From: Pseudoalteromonas gelatinilytica | Lineage (GTDB): Bacteria; Pseudomonadota; Gammaproteobacteria; Enterobacterales; Alteromonadaceae | NCBI RefSeq assembly: GCF_001641615.1 | Contig: NZ_LRRU01000004.1 | Span: forward strand, 248,001 to 312,000 | Length of the DNA stretch: 64,000 nt | Direction: 5' to 3' | Shown here: in pieces, positions 54,212-61,944 of the stretch | Layout of the letters: every line of letters begins with the position of its first letter | How positions within the stretch are numbered: position 1 is the stretch's first letter | Program-made: the position numbers and the translations under genes | Notes under the pieces: generated by a model | What the model saw: only the letters and a program-made list of their open reading frames with translations | The model's database searches: none | Told to the model about the DNA's origin: nothing

Positions 54212-56611
54212 ATGAAAAACATCACTGAAACTCCTATCAAGCACGCTTTGCTTGGTGATGTAAAAATCAGAACATTAAACCCTGAACACGATCTAACGAC
54301 TATTACCCCTTGGCTTAAACACCCCCAAGCTCAGTTTTGGGGAGCAATGGAACATTCACCCGAAGAAATTTTAGAATTTTATACAACACTCAATAAAGAT
54401 GAGGCTCAACAAGCCTATTTGCTTGAAATAAACCAAACACCCATTGCTTTAATTGAAATTTACAAACCTCAAATACTGAAACTTGAGAACCACCTAGCGC
54501 TTAAAAACGGCGATTTGGGCATGCATATTTTACTCGCTCCAAAGCAGTTCTCTGTTGCAGGGTTTAGCCTTGCTGTTATGCAGTCGGTATTAGAGTTTAT
54601 GTTTAATACCCTCTCATGTGAGCGAGTGATTGTGGAGCCAGATGTAGCCAATCATAAAATTCATCGCCTTAACTTAAAGGCAGGTTTCAGCCATCATAAA
54701 GTTATTAAATTAGGTGAGAAAACTGCATTACTAGGTAGTTTAGAAAAAGATCATTTTAATTACTTACAGCATCTTTCGTCTCGATTCGACACTTCACAGC
54801 AAGGTCCCGCAGTGCAACAAGCAACGCCATCTTGCAGTACCCCACATCTAGACCAACAAGCGTGGCAATACGCAAATCGTTTGCTCATTGCCAAAATGCT
54901 CAGTGAGTTTTATCACGAACGACTATTTAGCTACGACAGTGAAAAACCTAACCATTATGTGTTGCATACCATGGGTGGACAAAGCTATCAGTTTAAAGGT
55001 GAGCCTATGTTGCTTAATCACCTGCAAGTTGAGCCAAATAGCATTACTAAAATGGCGCTTAACAACAGCCAACCATTAGACGCTATCGCGTTTGTACTTG
55101 AGTGTAATGACAAGTTAAACATAGACAAATCAATGCTTGGCACCTATCTCGAAGAACTCGCGAGTACACTCAGTGGCTTTGCATTTAAATTTAAAAATAA
55201 TCGCTATAGTGCCCAGCAATTAGCAGACGCAGATTTTCAAGTGATCGAAACCCAAATGACCATGGGTCACCCAAGCTTTATTGCCAACAATGGCCGCATT
55301 GGTTTTAACTCACAAGATTTTCACCAATATACGCCGGAAGCAGCAAACCCATTTCAAATTATATGGCTTGCGTGTCACAAACAGCATACCACCTTTAAAA
55401 GTACCCATGATTATAAATACGAGAGCTTGATTGCCGATGAGCTTGATGTAGCTGAGCGTTTACGCTTTGAAAAAGCACTGACAGAGCAAGGTTTAAAGCC
55501 AAGTGACTATCTGTTATTTCCTATGCACCCATGGCAGTGGTTTAACAAATTAGTCCATGTTTATAGCTATCACATCTCGCAAAAACATATTGTGTGTTTA
55601 GGCTACTCGCACGATAGTTATTTACCGCAGCAATCAATTCGTACCCTGTATAACATCAGCAAACCACACAAATGCTATGTTAAAACCGCTCTATCAATTT
55701 TAAATATGGGCTTTATGCGGGGCCTATCAAGTGCCTATATGAAAGTAACTCCAGCAATAAATCAATGGTTGTTCGACTTAGTAAACCAAGATAGCTATTT
55801 AAAATCTCTGAAGTTTCAACCTTTAAGAGAAGTCGCAACCCTTGGCTTTGATGAGCAGTATTACACTCATCCTGCGCTTGGCGATAACCCTTATAAGAAA
55901 ATGATGGCGGCTCTTTGGCGTGAAAATCCCGCTCAATACATGGACGAGAATGAAAGCCTTGCCACTATGGCAAGTCTGCTTCATATCGATAGCGAAGGCC
56001 GTTCATTTGTAAGTGCTAAAATTGCCAAATCGGGGCTCAGTGCTGATAAGTGGCTAACCCACTACTTACAGGCTTATATGACACCATTGCTACATTGTTT
56101 TTACCAGTATGATTTAGTCTTTATGCCACATGGTGAAAACCTCATCGTTCGATTTAACAATCATGTTCCGGTAGGCGTATTCATTAAAGACATTGGTGAA
56201 GAAATTGCCTTATTAAATAGTAACATCGAGCTGAATGATGAAATAAAGCGGATTAAGGTAACCATTCCAGAAGGCGTTGCCGTGTTGTCTATTTTTACTG
56301 ACATTTTCGATTGCTTCTTCCGCTACCTTTCGGCAATTTTAGTAACTGATGGCCTACTGACCGAACAACAATTTTGGCAAGCCGTCGCCAATACAATTGT
56401 TCAGTATCAGGCGAGCCACCCAGCGCTAAAAGACAAGTTTGCTGAGCATGATTTATTTGCTGAGTCATTCCCATTGTCATGCTTAAACCGCTTACAGCTG
56501 CGTAATAATCAACAAATGGTTGATATAACCGACCCAGCTTCAAGCTTGCAGTATGCAGGTGATTTGCAAAACCCATTGGCGCAATATGCACTTGCAAACA
56601 CAACAGCATAA
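54212..56611 (+). CDS. bibC: Fused acyltransferase-NIS synthetase (BibC-like)
   Basis: 799 residues in two parts. Residues about 10-190 form a GNAT acyltransferase of the IucB/RhbD kind (LTTITPWLKHPQAQFWGA, MQSVLEFMFN, VIVEPDVANHKIHRLN). Residues about 220-790 form an IucA/IucC-type NRPS-independent synthetase with MGHPSFIANNGRIGF near 350, FPMHPWQW near 434 and FMPHGENLIVRF near 634. The first part should transfer succinyl to N-hydroxycadaverine; the second adenylates the product and joins and cyclises two copies. This fusion is the known layout of BibC, the bisucaberin enzyme of Aliivibrio salmonicida. Confidence 0.9.
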   Translation: MKNITETPIKHALLGDVKIRTLNPEHDLTTITPWLKHPQAQFWGAMEHSPEEILEFYTTLNKDEAQQAYLLEINQTPIALIEIYKPQILKLENHLALKNGDLGMHILLAPKQFSVAGFSLAVMQSVLEFMFNTLSCERVIVEPDVANHKIHRLNLKAGFSHHKVIKLGEKTALLGSLEKDHFNYLQHLSSRFDTSQQGPAVQQATPSCSTPHLDQQAWQYANRLLIAKMLSEFYHERLFSYDSEKPNHYVLHTMGGQSYQFKGEPMLLNHLQVEPNSITKMALNNSQPLDAIAFVLECNDKLNIDKSMLGTYLEELASTLSGFAFKFKNNRYSAQQLADADFQVIETQMTMGHPSFIANNGRIGFNSQDFHQYTPEAANPFQIIWLACHKQHTTFKSTHDYKYESLIADELDVAERLRFEKALTEQGLKPSDYLLFPMHPWQWFNKLVHVYSYHISQKHIVCLGYSHDSYLPQQSIRTLYNISKPHKCYVKTALSILNMGFMRGLSSAYMKVTPAINQWLFDLVNQDSYLKSLKFQPLREVATLGFDEQYYTHPALGDNPYKKMMAALWRENPAQYMDENESLATMASLLHIDSEGRSFVSAKIAKSGLSADKWLTHYLQAYMTPLLHCFYQYDLVFMPHGENLIVRFNNHVPVGVFIKDIGEEIALLNSNIELNDEIKRIKVTIPEGVAVLSIFTDIFDCFFRYLSAILVTDGLLTEQQFWQAVANTIVQYQASHPALKDKFAEHDLFAESFPLSCLNRLQLRNNQQMVDITDPASSLQYAGDLQNPLAQYALANTTA

Positions 56612-57287
56612 TAAGCTTGAGTTAGCCTTACGTCAGCAGTGTTCACTGCTGATGTTCTTAACTCCAACAAACGATGAACAATGGTTTAGCAGTCAATGTT
56701 TAACTAGCAAGCAACTAACCGATTTGGCTAACGCTATAAAGTTAAGAGGGGCAAATGTTACTGAGGGATATGTCGCAATCAATCTCTACTTACAACTGAG
56801 CTGGCAAGTTATTTACTTATTAGTAGCCAGTGTAGAGCACCTTGGTTGCATTCCTGATCTGGTAAATATTAAGCAGCGGGTAACGGGCTCACATATTTAT
56901 GGTTTGGCTAATTTAAATATCATGGTTCAACATGACTCTTTTAATAATGCAGATTTGATAGAACTGGCAGCCAATCATTTAATTGATCACCAGCATGCTT
57001 GGAATGATAACCTGCCATTGCAATACAGGTTAAATGAAGGGTTATTAAAGCGTTTACAAAGTGATACTTTCCACGCAGCGTTAATCGCTTGCTGGCCAGA
57101 GAAATCGATAGAATTTATAGCAAAACGTTTTCAACCATGGCAAAAGCTATGTGGTAAACATCGCTTTCGTGATCAAAACAATACGCTGACATTTATGCGT
57201 AAAACCTGCTGCTTACACTATCAACTTGTAGCCGCTGATTATTGCGCTAACTGCCCGTTAAACAAAAAAGGCACTAGCGCTTGCTAA
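56586..57287 (+). CDS. FhuF-like siderophore-iron reductase
   Basis: 233 residues from ATG 56586, which lies 26 bases inside bibC; an in-frame ATG at 56553 is less likely. The C-terminus carries the FhuF 2Fe-2S motif CCLHYQLVAADYCANC (two adjacent Cys, then CxxC). FhuF-type proteins reduce iron in hydroxamate siderophores in the cytosol and so release it. The upstream part has the usual LYLQLSWQVIYLLVASVEHLG helix pair in variant form. It completes the operon: synthesis, export and iron release; no outer-membrane receptor is included. Confidence 0.85.
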   Translation: MHLQTQQHNKLELALRQQCSLLMFLTPTNDEQWFSSQCLTSKQLTDLANAIKLRGANVTEGYVAINLYLQLSWQVIYLLVASVEHLGCIPDLVNIKQRVTGSHIYGLANLNIMVQHDSFNNADLIELAANHLIDHQHAWNDNLPLQYRLNEGLLKRLQSDTFHAALIACWPEKSIEFIAKRFQPWQKLCGKHRFRDQNNTLTFMRKTCCLHYQLVAADYCANCPLNKKGTSAC

Positions 57288-57296
57288 TGCCTTTTT
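57265..57296. terminator. Bidirectional terminator after the siderophore operon
   Basis: AAAAAGGCA (57265-57273) pairs with TGCCTTTTT (57288-57296), with an inner AGC/GCT pair. It overlaps the end of the reductase gene and serves the convergent lipoprotein gene too. Confidence 0.8.
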
Positions 57297-57311
57297 CTCG
57301 AAAAACCGAAC

Positions 57312-58121
57312 CTAGAACCTAAATTCAACGTTTACATTTGCCGCAGTCTCGCTTTCACTGCGATCAAACCAGTTCATCGATTTATAAACTGCTTCACCTG
57401 TAATAGCGAACCAATGCGTAAATGCATATTCAAGTGCAATGCTGACACCTGCATTATGACCGTCTTGATCAGCGCTAAAATCAAGGCATTGCTCTGGCGT
57501 ATCACTGCATGCTCCCGATAAAAATACATCACCTTCCTCTGTACGGTAATACATCTGGGTATAATCAACATCAATAGAGCCTTTTTGATAAAAGACACTG
57601 CCGTATAGCAAGGCTTTTGAGCTTAAACGGTATCCTGAAATAAGTGCAATATCATAAGTATCGTGCGACAAATCCCAATCATAGGTATCGTCATCATAAT
57701 TACCCGCTAATAGTGGACCATACCCCGCATCTTCACTGCGAATATAGCCTAGGCTGACGGCCATAGAGAAGTTTTTCTCGACGGCCGATTCTAAAGGGCT
57801 GCCATAAAACTGATGCTTAATAGCGTATTTTTCATAATCATGATCGCCACCAATACCAACCCCTACGGTAAGCTCCGTCGAATAACCTAAGGTCATACTC
57901 ATCGAAGTCGTTAACGCTGTACTCGTTGATGTACTCTCGCTGGTATCTTTCGCAATGATCTTGCTTGTATCTGTACCGACAGTTGCACGAAAATGAAAGG
58001 GATCACTGTTGATCTCTGGGCTCTCAAAGCGGGCCATCGATACACCTGTTTCGGTTGTCGATTGACAGCCTGCTAATAAACCTAAAGCTATAAACGCCAA
58101 AAAAGGCTTTAACGTTTTCAC
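57312..58121 (-). CDS. Lipoprotein with predicted beta-barrel
   Basis: 269 residues starting at GTG 58121 with AAGGAAA before it. The N-terminus has a lipobox (LLAGC), yet the body is a run of alternating strands (LTVGVGIGG, ISGYRLSSKALLYGSVFY, GVSIALEYAFTHWFAITGEAVYK in pieces) ending in FRF, as in outer-membrane barrels. An acylated barrel is unusual but known. A Ser/Thr-rich linker (STSTALTTSMSM) lies near residue 65. Function unknown. Confidence 0.7.
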   Translation of the reverse strand: MKTLKPFLAFIALGLLAGCQSTTETGVSMARFESPEINSDPFHFRATVGTDTSKIIAKDTSESTSTSTALTTSMSMTLGYSTELTVGVGIGGDHDYEKYAIKHQFYGSPLESAVEKNFSMAVSLGYIRSEDAGYGPLLAGNYDDDTYDWDLSHDTYDIALISGYRLSSKALLYGSVFYQKGSIDVDYTQMYYRTEEGDVFLSGACSDTPEQCLDFSADQDGHNAGVSIALEYAFTHWFAITGEAVYKSMNWFDRSESETAANVNVEFRF

Positions 58122-58219
58122 GTAATTTCCTTATATATTATTATTTTAACGCGAAGATTCTAGACTAAGGCCTTATAGCTCGCAATAAATTAATAACAAA
58201 AAAGGTACAAACTCTATTA

Positions 58220-58669
58220 TTAAGCGCGTTCGTCCTTGGGTGATTCCATCACGACATGAGTTGTAATGGTGCGTACCTGTGGTATTGAGCCGAGTACATC
58301 AGCATGAAACGCTTTATAGGACTTAAGATCCGCCGTCTCGACTCTCAGCAAATATTCAAACGAGCCAGTTACATTGTGGCACTCTTTTACTTCATCAATA
58401 AACTCAAGAGCGTGTTCGAATGCTCGCTGAGATACTGTTGAGTGCTCATTTAAACCAACCCCAACATAAGCGATAAATCCTAGGCCAACAGCCTGATTAT
58501 TTATAACCGCCCGATACCCCGCAATAACCCCAAGCTTTTCTAGCTCTTGCACTCTACGAAGGCATGCCGAAGGTGATAAACCCACTTTATCTGCCAGCTC
58601 GGCATTAGCAATTCGGCCATTGCGTTTAAGCTCATGCAATATTCTGTCGTTAATTTTATCTTTTTTCAT
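58220..58669 (-). CDS. Lrp/AsnC-family regulator
   Basis: 149 residues: helix-turn-helix (about 10-55: NAELADKVGLSPSACLRRV) and an Lrp ligand-binding domain (about 65-145, ending VRTITTHVVMESPK). It is divergent from a LysE-type exporter, the standard pairing in which the regulator senses an amino acid and switches on its export. A perfect short palindrome (58708-58722) lies between. Confidence 0.9.
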   Translation of the reverse strand: MKKDKINDRILHELKRNGRIANAELADKVGLSPSACLRRVQELEKLGVIAGYRAVINNQAVGLGFIAYVGVGLNEHSTVSQRAFEHALEFIDEVKECHNVTGSFEYLLRVETADLKSYKAFHADVLGSIPQVRTITTHVVMESPKDERA

Positions 58670-58707
58670 TTTTGATTGTGAACTTTAAATATACACAACA
58701 ACATTAA

Positions 58708-58722
58708 GCGCAAAAATTGCGC
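58708..58722. promoter_or_regulatory. Candidate Lrp-type operator
   Basis: GCGCAA (58708-58713), AAA, TTGCGC (58717-58722): perfect 6-bp arms and an AT centre, in the 99-base gap between the divergent Lrp regulator and LysE exporter. Confidence 0.5.
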
Positions 58723-58768
58723 GCATTACAACTTATAATTGCATCTAAATTCAAATGGAGAGATAGCG

Positions 58769-59359
58769 ATGAGTTTTGAAATTTTAACAGCCTTGGCATT
58801 ATTTGCTTTAGTGTCATCAATTACCCCAGGGCCAAATAACTTAATGTTGATGAGCTCAGGTGCTAACTTTGGCTTTAAAAGAACCACACCACACTTACTT
58901 GGCGTGACGCTTGGCTTTATGTTAATGCTGGTTTTAGTAGGCCTTGGCATCATGCAGCTATTTGACTTGTATCCACCAAGCTATTTGATATTAAAAGTAT
59001 TTTGTATTGCTTACTTACTCTATCTGGCGTTTAAAATTGCCACAAGTAACATACAACAAAAAGCCAGTAGTGAGAGTAAGCCGTTTACTTTTATTCAGGC
59101 TGCACTATTTCAATGGGTAAACCCAAAAGCGTGGGCAATGGCATTAAGCGCGGTAAGCTTATATGCCCCAGACAAAAACCTCACCTCAGTGTTAATCGTA
59201 AGCCTCGTATTTGGCTTAATTAACCTGCCGTGTGTCAGCTCGTGGACTTTACTTGGCGAAAAGCTACAACACTGGCTCGCTAGCCCAAAGCGCTTAAAAG
59301 CATTTAACTACCTAATGGCAATACTATTAATCGCTTCAGTGATGTTTAGTTTGTTTTAA
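58769..59359 (+). CDS. LysE/RhtB-family amino-acid exporter
   Basis: 196 residues; ATG 58769 has GGAGA 7 bases before it. About six membrane segments; the N-terminal SITPGPNNLMLMSSGANFG is the LysE/RhtB signature and QWVNPKAWAMAL is the second conserved block. It exports an amino acid or related small molecule under control of the divergent Lrp regulator. Confidence 0.9.
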   Translation: MSFEILTALALFALVSSITPGPNNLMLMSSGANFGFKRTTPHLLGVTLGFMLMLVLVGLGIMQLFDLYPPSYLILKVFCIAYLLYLAFKIATSNIQQKASSESKPFTFIQAALFQWVNPKAWAMALSAVSLYAPDKNLTSVLIVSLVFGLINLPCVSSWTLLGEKLQHWLASPKRLKAFNYLMAILLIASVMFSLF

Positions 59360-59390
59360 TTTGAGCAAGCTTTGCTTTGCTTGGCTTGGC

Positions 59391-60062
59391 TTATATTTCA
59401 CACGGCACTAAAAAGTCGACATGGTAATGCTCATCATGTCGCACCCAGGATGGTTTAGTTGAAAACTGAATATGCGCTTTTAAATAGTCGGCATACTTGG
59501 TTTTATAAAGCCCAGCTTGCAAGGTTGGGTCAAAGATCACTCGCCAAAGATCGTAACCTTTTGCTGTTGCCGATTTATGCAGCTCAACAATATGAGCTGC
59601 TAAAGCGGTGTAATCAATCTTAAACTGTTCAAACTGGCCTTGTTTATCAAATTCAATATCGTAGCCAAAACGATTAAACACATGTGTAGGCAAATGAACT
59701 GATAGCCCCTTTTCGTTAACAACCGGTGTCATAAAATCAACAGACAAACCATTTTGATGGGTTTTATGCGGACTAAATTTCCCGCCATTTTCTAAGCCCG
59801 TTTCAGCGTATTTGTATCGTTTATCTGGATGGGATTTCTGGAGCGCTTGGTAGGCATCAACAATAATGTTTTTTACCTGCGAATGAACATACGTACGTCC
59901 TGCCAGCTCAGCCACTTTGCTGTAGCTGGTAAAGTTGTTACCTTTGCTGGGTAGTTTTACTGCATTACGTACATAGCCATTGGCAGACGTTCCACCACAT
60001 ACACTGTTGGCCAAAACTGGCCCAGAACAAAAAAATAAGGCTAAAACAAAACTCTTTTTCAT
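59391..60062 (-). CDS. Penicillin-insensitive murein endopeptidase-like protein
   Basis: 223 residues with a signal peptide (ending VLAN). The LAS-type metal sites are visible: HKTHQNGLSVDF near residue 120 (His and Asp ligands) and RHDEHYHVDF near 210 (HxH). This fits MepA (family M74), which cuts D-alanyl-meso-diaminopimelyl crosslinks in peptidoglycan. It is shorter than enterobacterial MepA (about 274). Cysteines near both ends could form a disulfide. Confidence 0.82.
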   Translation of the reverse strand: MKKSFVLALFFCSGPVLANSVCGGTSANGYVRNAVKLPSKGNNFTSYSKVAELAGRTYVHSQVKNIIVDAYQALQKSHPDKRYKYAETGLENGGKFSPHKTHQNGLSVDFMTPVVNEKGLSVHLPTHVFNRFGYDIEFDKQGQFEQFKIDYTALAAHIVELHKSATAKGYDLWRVIFDPTLQAGLYKTKYADYLKAHIQFSTKPSWVRHDEHYHVDFLVPCEI

Positions 60063-60177
60063 CGCAGTGGTATCTTTAAAATTTAAAGTTTAGCGACCTG
60101 TGAATGAACAAAAAGTGAAATCTCTGTCTAGCTTTCAATAAGTTAGCTAATTTGATTGAAAAAAGTTAAAACTTTTT

Positions 60178-60203
60178 GGAATAAACCTTTCGCCCACTCG
60201 TTA
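60178..60203 (+). promoter_or_regulatory. ECF-type promoter P1 (secreted low-complexity protein)
   Basis: GGAATAAA (60178-60185) as -35 and CGTTA (60199-60203) as -10, first bases 21 apart. The same pair at the same spacing lies before the ECF sigma gene (63297-63322). The ATG at 60239 follows by 35 bases. Confidence 0.75.
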
Positions 60204-60238
60204 CCTCTATGTCAATTCGCAAAAAAGAGGACGAGACA

Positions 60239-60982
60239 ATGACAAATTTAAAACAATCACTTATCGCAATCTGTGTCGTAACTGCAACAGGCTTTTCAGC
60301 GGCTTCATCAGCAGCTAACGTGCAACTATCAGTCGCATCTGAACAGCAAACAGCCAGTGATAATCAAGTTTCGACTAGTTCAAACCAAGCATCGTCGAAT
60401 ACGACAATGATGCAATCAACTCAACTGTCAGGCTCTGCAACAACACAAAATTCATCAGTTGGTGTGAATACTGAAAGTTCAAATAGCGGACAAGCAAATA
60501 ATCAAACAACGATTGAAAACGATGAACAGCAGCCTGCTGAAACAATGCCCGAGCTTGGTTTAACAAACTCAGTATCAAGCGCTTCTCAAGCAGCCAATAC
60601 CGTAGCGCTAGCAGGTGAGTCAATGCTGTCAACTGCGACAACTGCTGTTAGTAATGTGGCCGTCGCTAACACAAATTCGAACATAACCAACGCAATGCAA
60701 AATCAATTGAGTCAGCAAACAGATGTATTAGCGTCTTTAGAGCCTAGTGAGCTAAGCACTGCAGGCTTAAGTCAGGCCTCGCAAATCACTAATGACCTAC
60801 AATCATCACTGACTAGCAATGTACAACAAGCTGCAATGAACTCTTTACAAAGTAGTGTTGAGCAAAGCATTTCATCAACTGTTAGCAACAGCGTTAACCA
60901 ACAAGTTGCTGAGCAAATAACCGCAGCGACAACTACCGAAGTCGTTAATAACATTCAAAACAGCCTGAACTTAGGCCTTTAA
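60239..60982 (+). CDS. Secreted Ser/Gln/Asn/Thr-rich protein without basic or aromatic residues
   Basis: 247 residues; ATG 60239 has GAGGA 7 bases before it. A signal peptide (to about residue 29, ASSAA) is followed by a chain made mostly of Ser, Gln, Asn, Thr, Ala and Val, with some Glu/Asp. After the signal peptide there is not one Lys, Arg, His, Phe, Tyr, Trp or Cys. Residues about 30-105 look disordered; about 120-247 have regular hydrophobic spacing (LQSSLTSNVQQAAMNSLQSS) that suggests long helices or coiled coils. No family is recognised. It is the first gene of an operon with a barrel protein, under ECF-type promoter P1. A surface, matrix or fibre protein is likely. Confidence 0.8.
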   Translation: MTNLKQSLIAICVVTATGFSAASSAANVQLSVASEQQTASDNQVSTSSNQASSNTTMMQSTQLSGSATTQNSSVGVNTESSNSGQANNQTTIENDEQQPAETMPELGLTNSVSSASQAANTVALAGESMLSTATTAVSNVAVANTNSNITNAMQNQLSQQTDVLASLEPSELSTAGLSQASQITNDLQSSLTSNVQQAAMNSLQSSVEQSISSTVSNSVNQQVAEQITAATTTEVVNNIQNSLNLGL

Positions 60983-61029
60983 CCAATAGCGTGCCGGGTT
61001 ATCACTCGGCGCTCCTTTAGGAGATTATT

Positions 61030-61944
61030 ATGCGTACAATTAATAAGCTCATCACCTTAAGTGCGTTAACCACAAGCATTCAAGTGTTTGCTACGGATGC
61101 AACTTTTCATGCTGATGCACAAATTGGCTTAACAACTAACTCTGATTTAGCCATTAAAGAGTTAGACGATATTTCTTCACAAAGTGATACAGGTTCAATA
61201 CTTAAAGCTGGTGTTAGTGCTGAGTTACATGCAACTGACAACCTCAAGTTCACACCAAGTTATCGATACGAGCAAACCAATTATCACCAGCTTGACCAGT
61301 ATGACTTGGCATTGCATCAATATAGCCTTGATTCTAGCTATAGCATTTCTGGTACTGATGTAGGTATACGTTATGACGGTGCTTTAGCAAAAGTAGCAAA
61401 AGAAACATTTTTAACCTTGGATCAGGTAAGTTTGTATGTTGGCCATTACGTTAATCCAACAACCTATCTGCGCACTGCGATTAGGGCATCAGATAAACAA
61501 TTCGCCACACAGTCAATGCGCGATGCAAAAGGGTTAGGGCTTGATTCAAACCTGTATTACTTTATTAATAAGGGTAAAACGATGCTGCTTTTAGGCGCTA
61601 GTTTAGATAGAGAAAATGCTGACTCAGAGCAATTTAACTTTAAAAGTTGGGGCTTAAATACGGGCATCACTCATCGTTTTAAAGCGTTTGATATAAGCAA
61701 TAAAGCAGGATTAAGCTGGCGCTATCAAGATAAAAACTACCAAGAAGTTATCAACCAATCACTTACACAAAGCGAGCCATCACGGGATGAAAGTCGCAGT
61801 GTAGTCAGCGCATTTTGGCAGCTTTCTGTTTTTGACTCTTTGCAAATTGTTACTGAAGCAGAGTACGGCGATTATCAATCTAAGTTGGCAGCAAACACCT
61901 ATACCCAAAGCATTGCTTCGCTGTCATTAAAAGCCAGCTTTTAA
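61030..61944 (+). CDS. Outer-membrane beta-barrel protein
   Basis: 304 residues with a signal peptide (ending QVFA) and AGGAG well placed before the ATG. The body is a series of amphipathic strands (FTPSYRYEQTNY, ISGTDVGIRYDGAL, LLLGASLDREN, NKAGLSWRYQDKNY) ending SLKASF with the C-terminal Phe of outer-membrane barrels. It recalls the barrel half of Slam/DUF560-type proteins but lacks their TPR part. It lies 47 bases after the low-complexity protein in the same direction and is a candidate exporter or surface anchor for it. The 3' end overlaps the convergent subtilase gene by 4 bases. Confidence 0.75.
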   Translation: MRTINKLITLSALTTSIQVFATDATFHADAQIGLTTNSDLAIKELDDISSQSDTGSILKAGVSAELHATDNLKFTPSYRYEQTNYHQLDQYDLALHQYSLDSSYSISGTDVGIRYDGALAKVAKETFLTLDQVSLYVGHYVNPTTYLRTAIRASDKQFATQSMRDAKGLGLDSNLYYFINKGKTMLLLGASLDRENADSEQFNFKSWGLNTGITHRFKAFDISNKAGLSWRYQDKNYQEVINQSLTQSEPSRDESRSVVSAFWQLSVFDSLQIVTEAEYGDYQSKLAANTYTQSIASLSLKASF

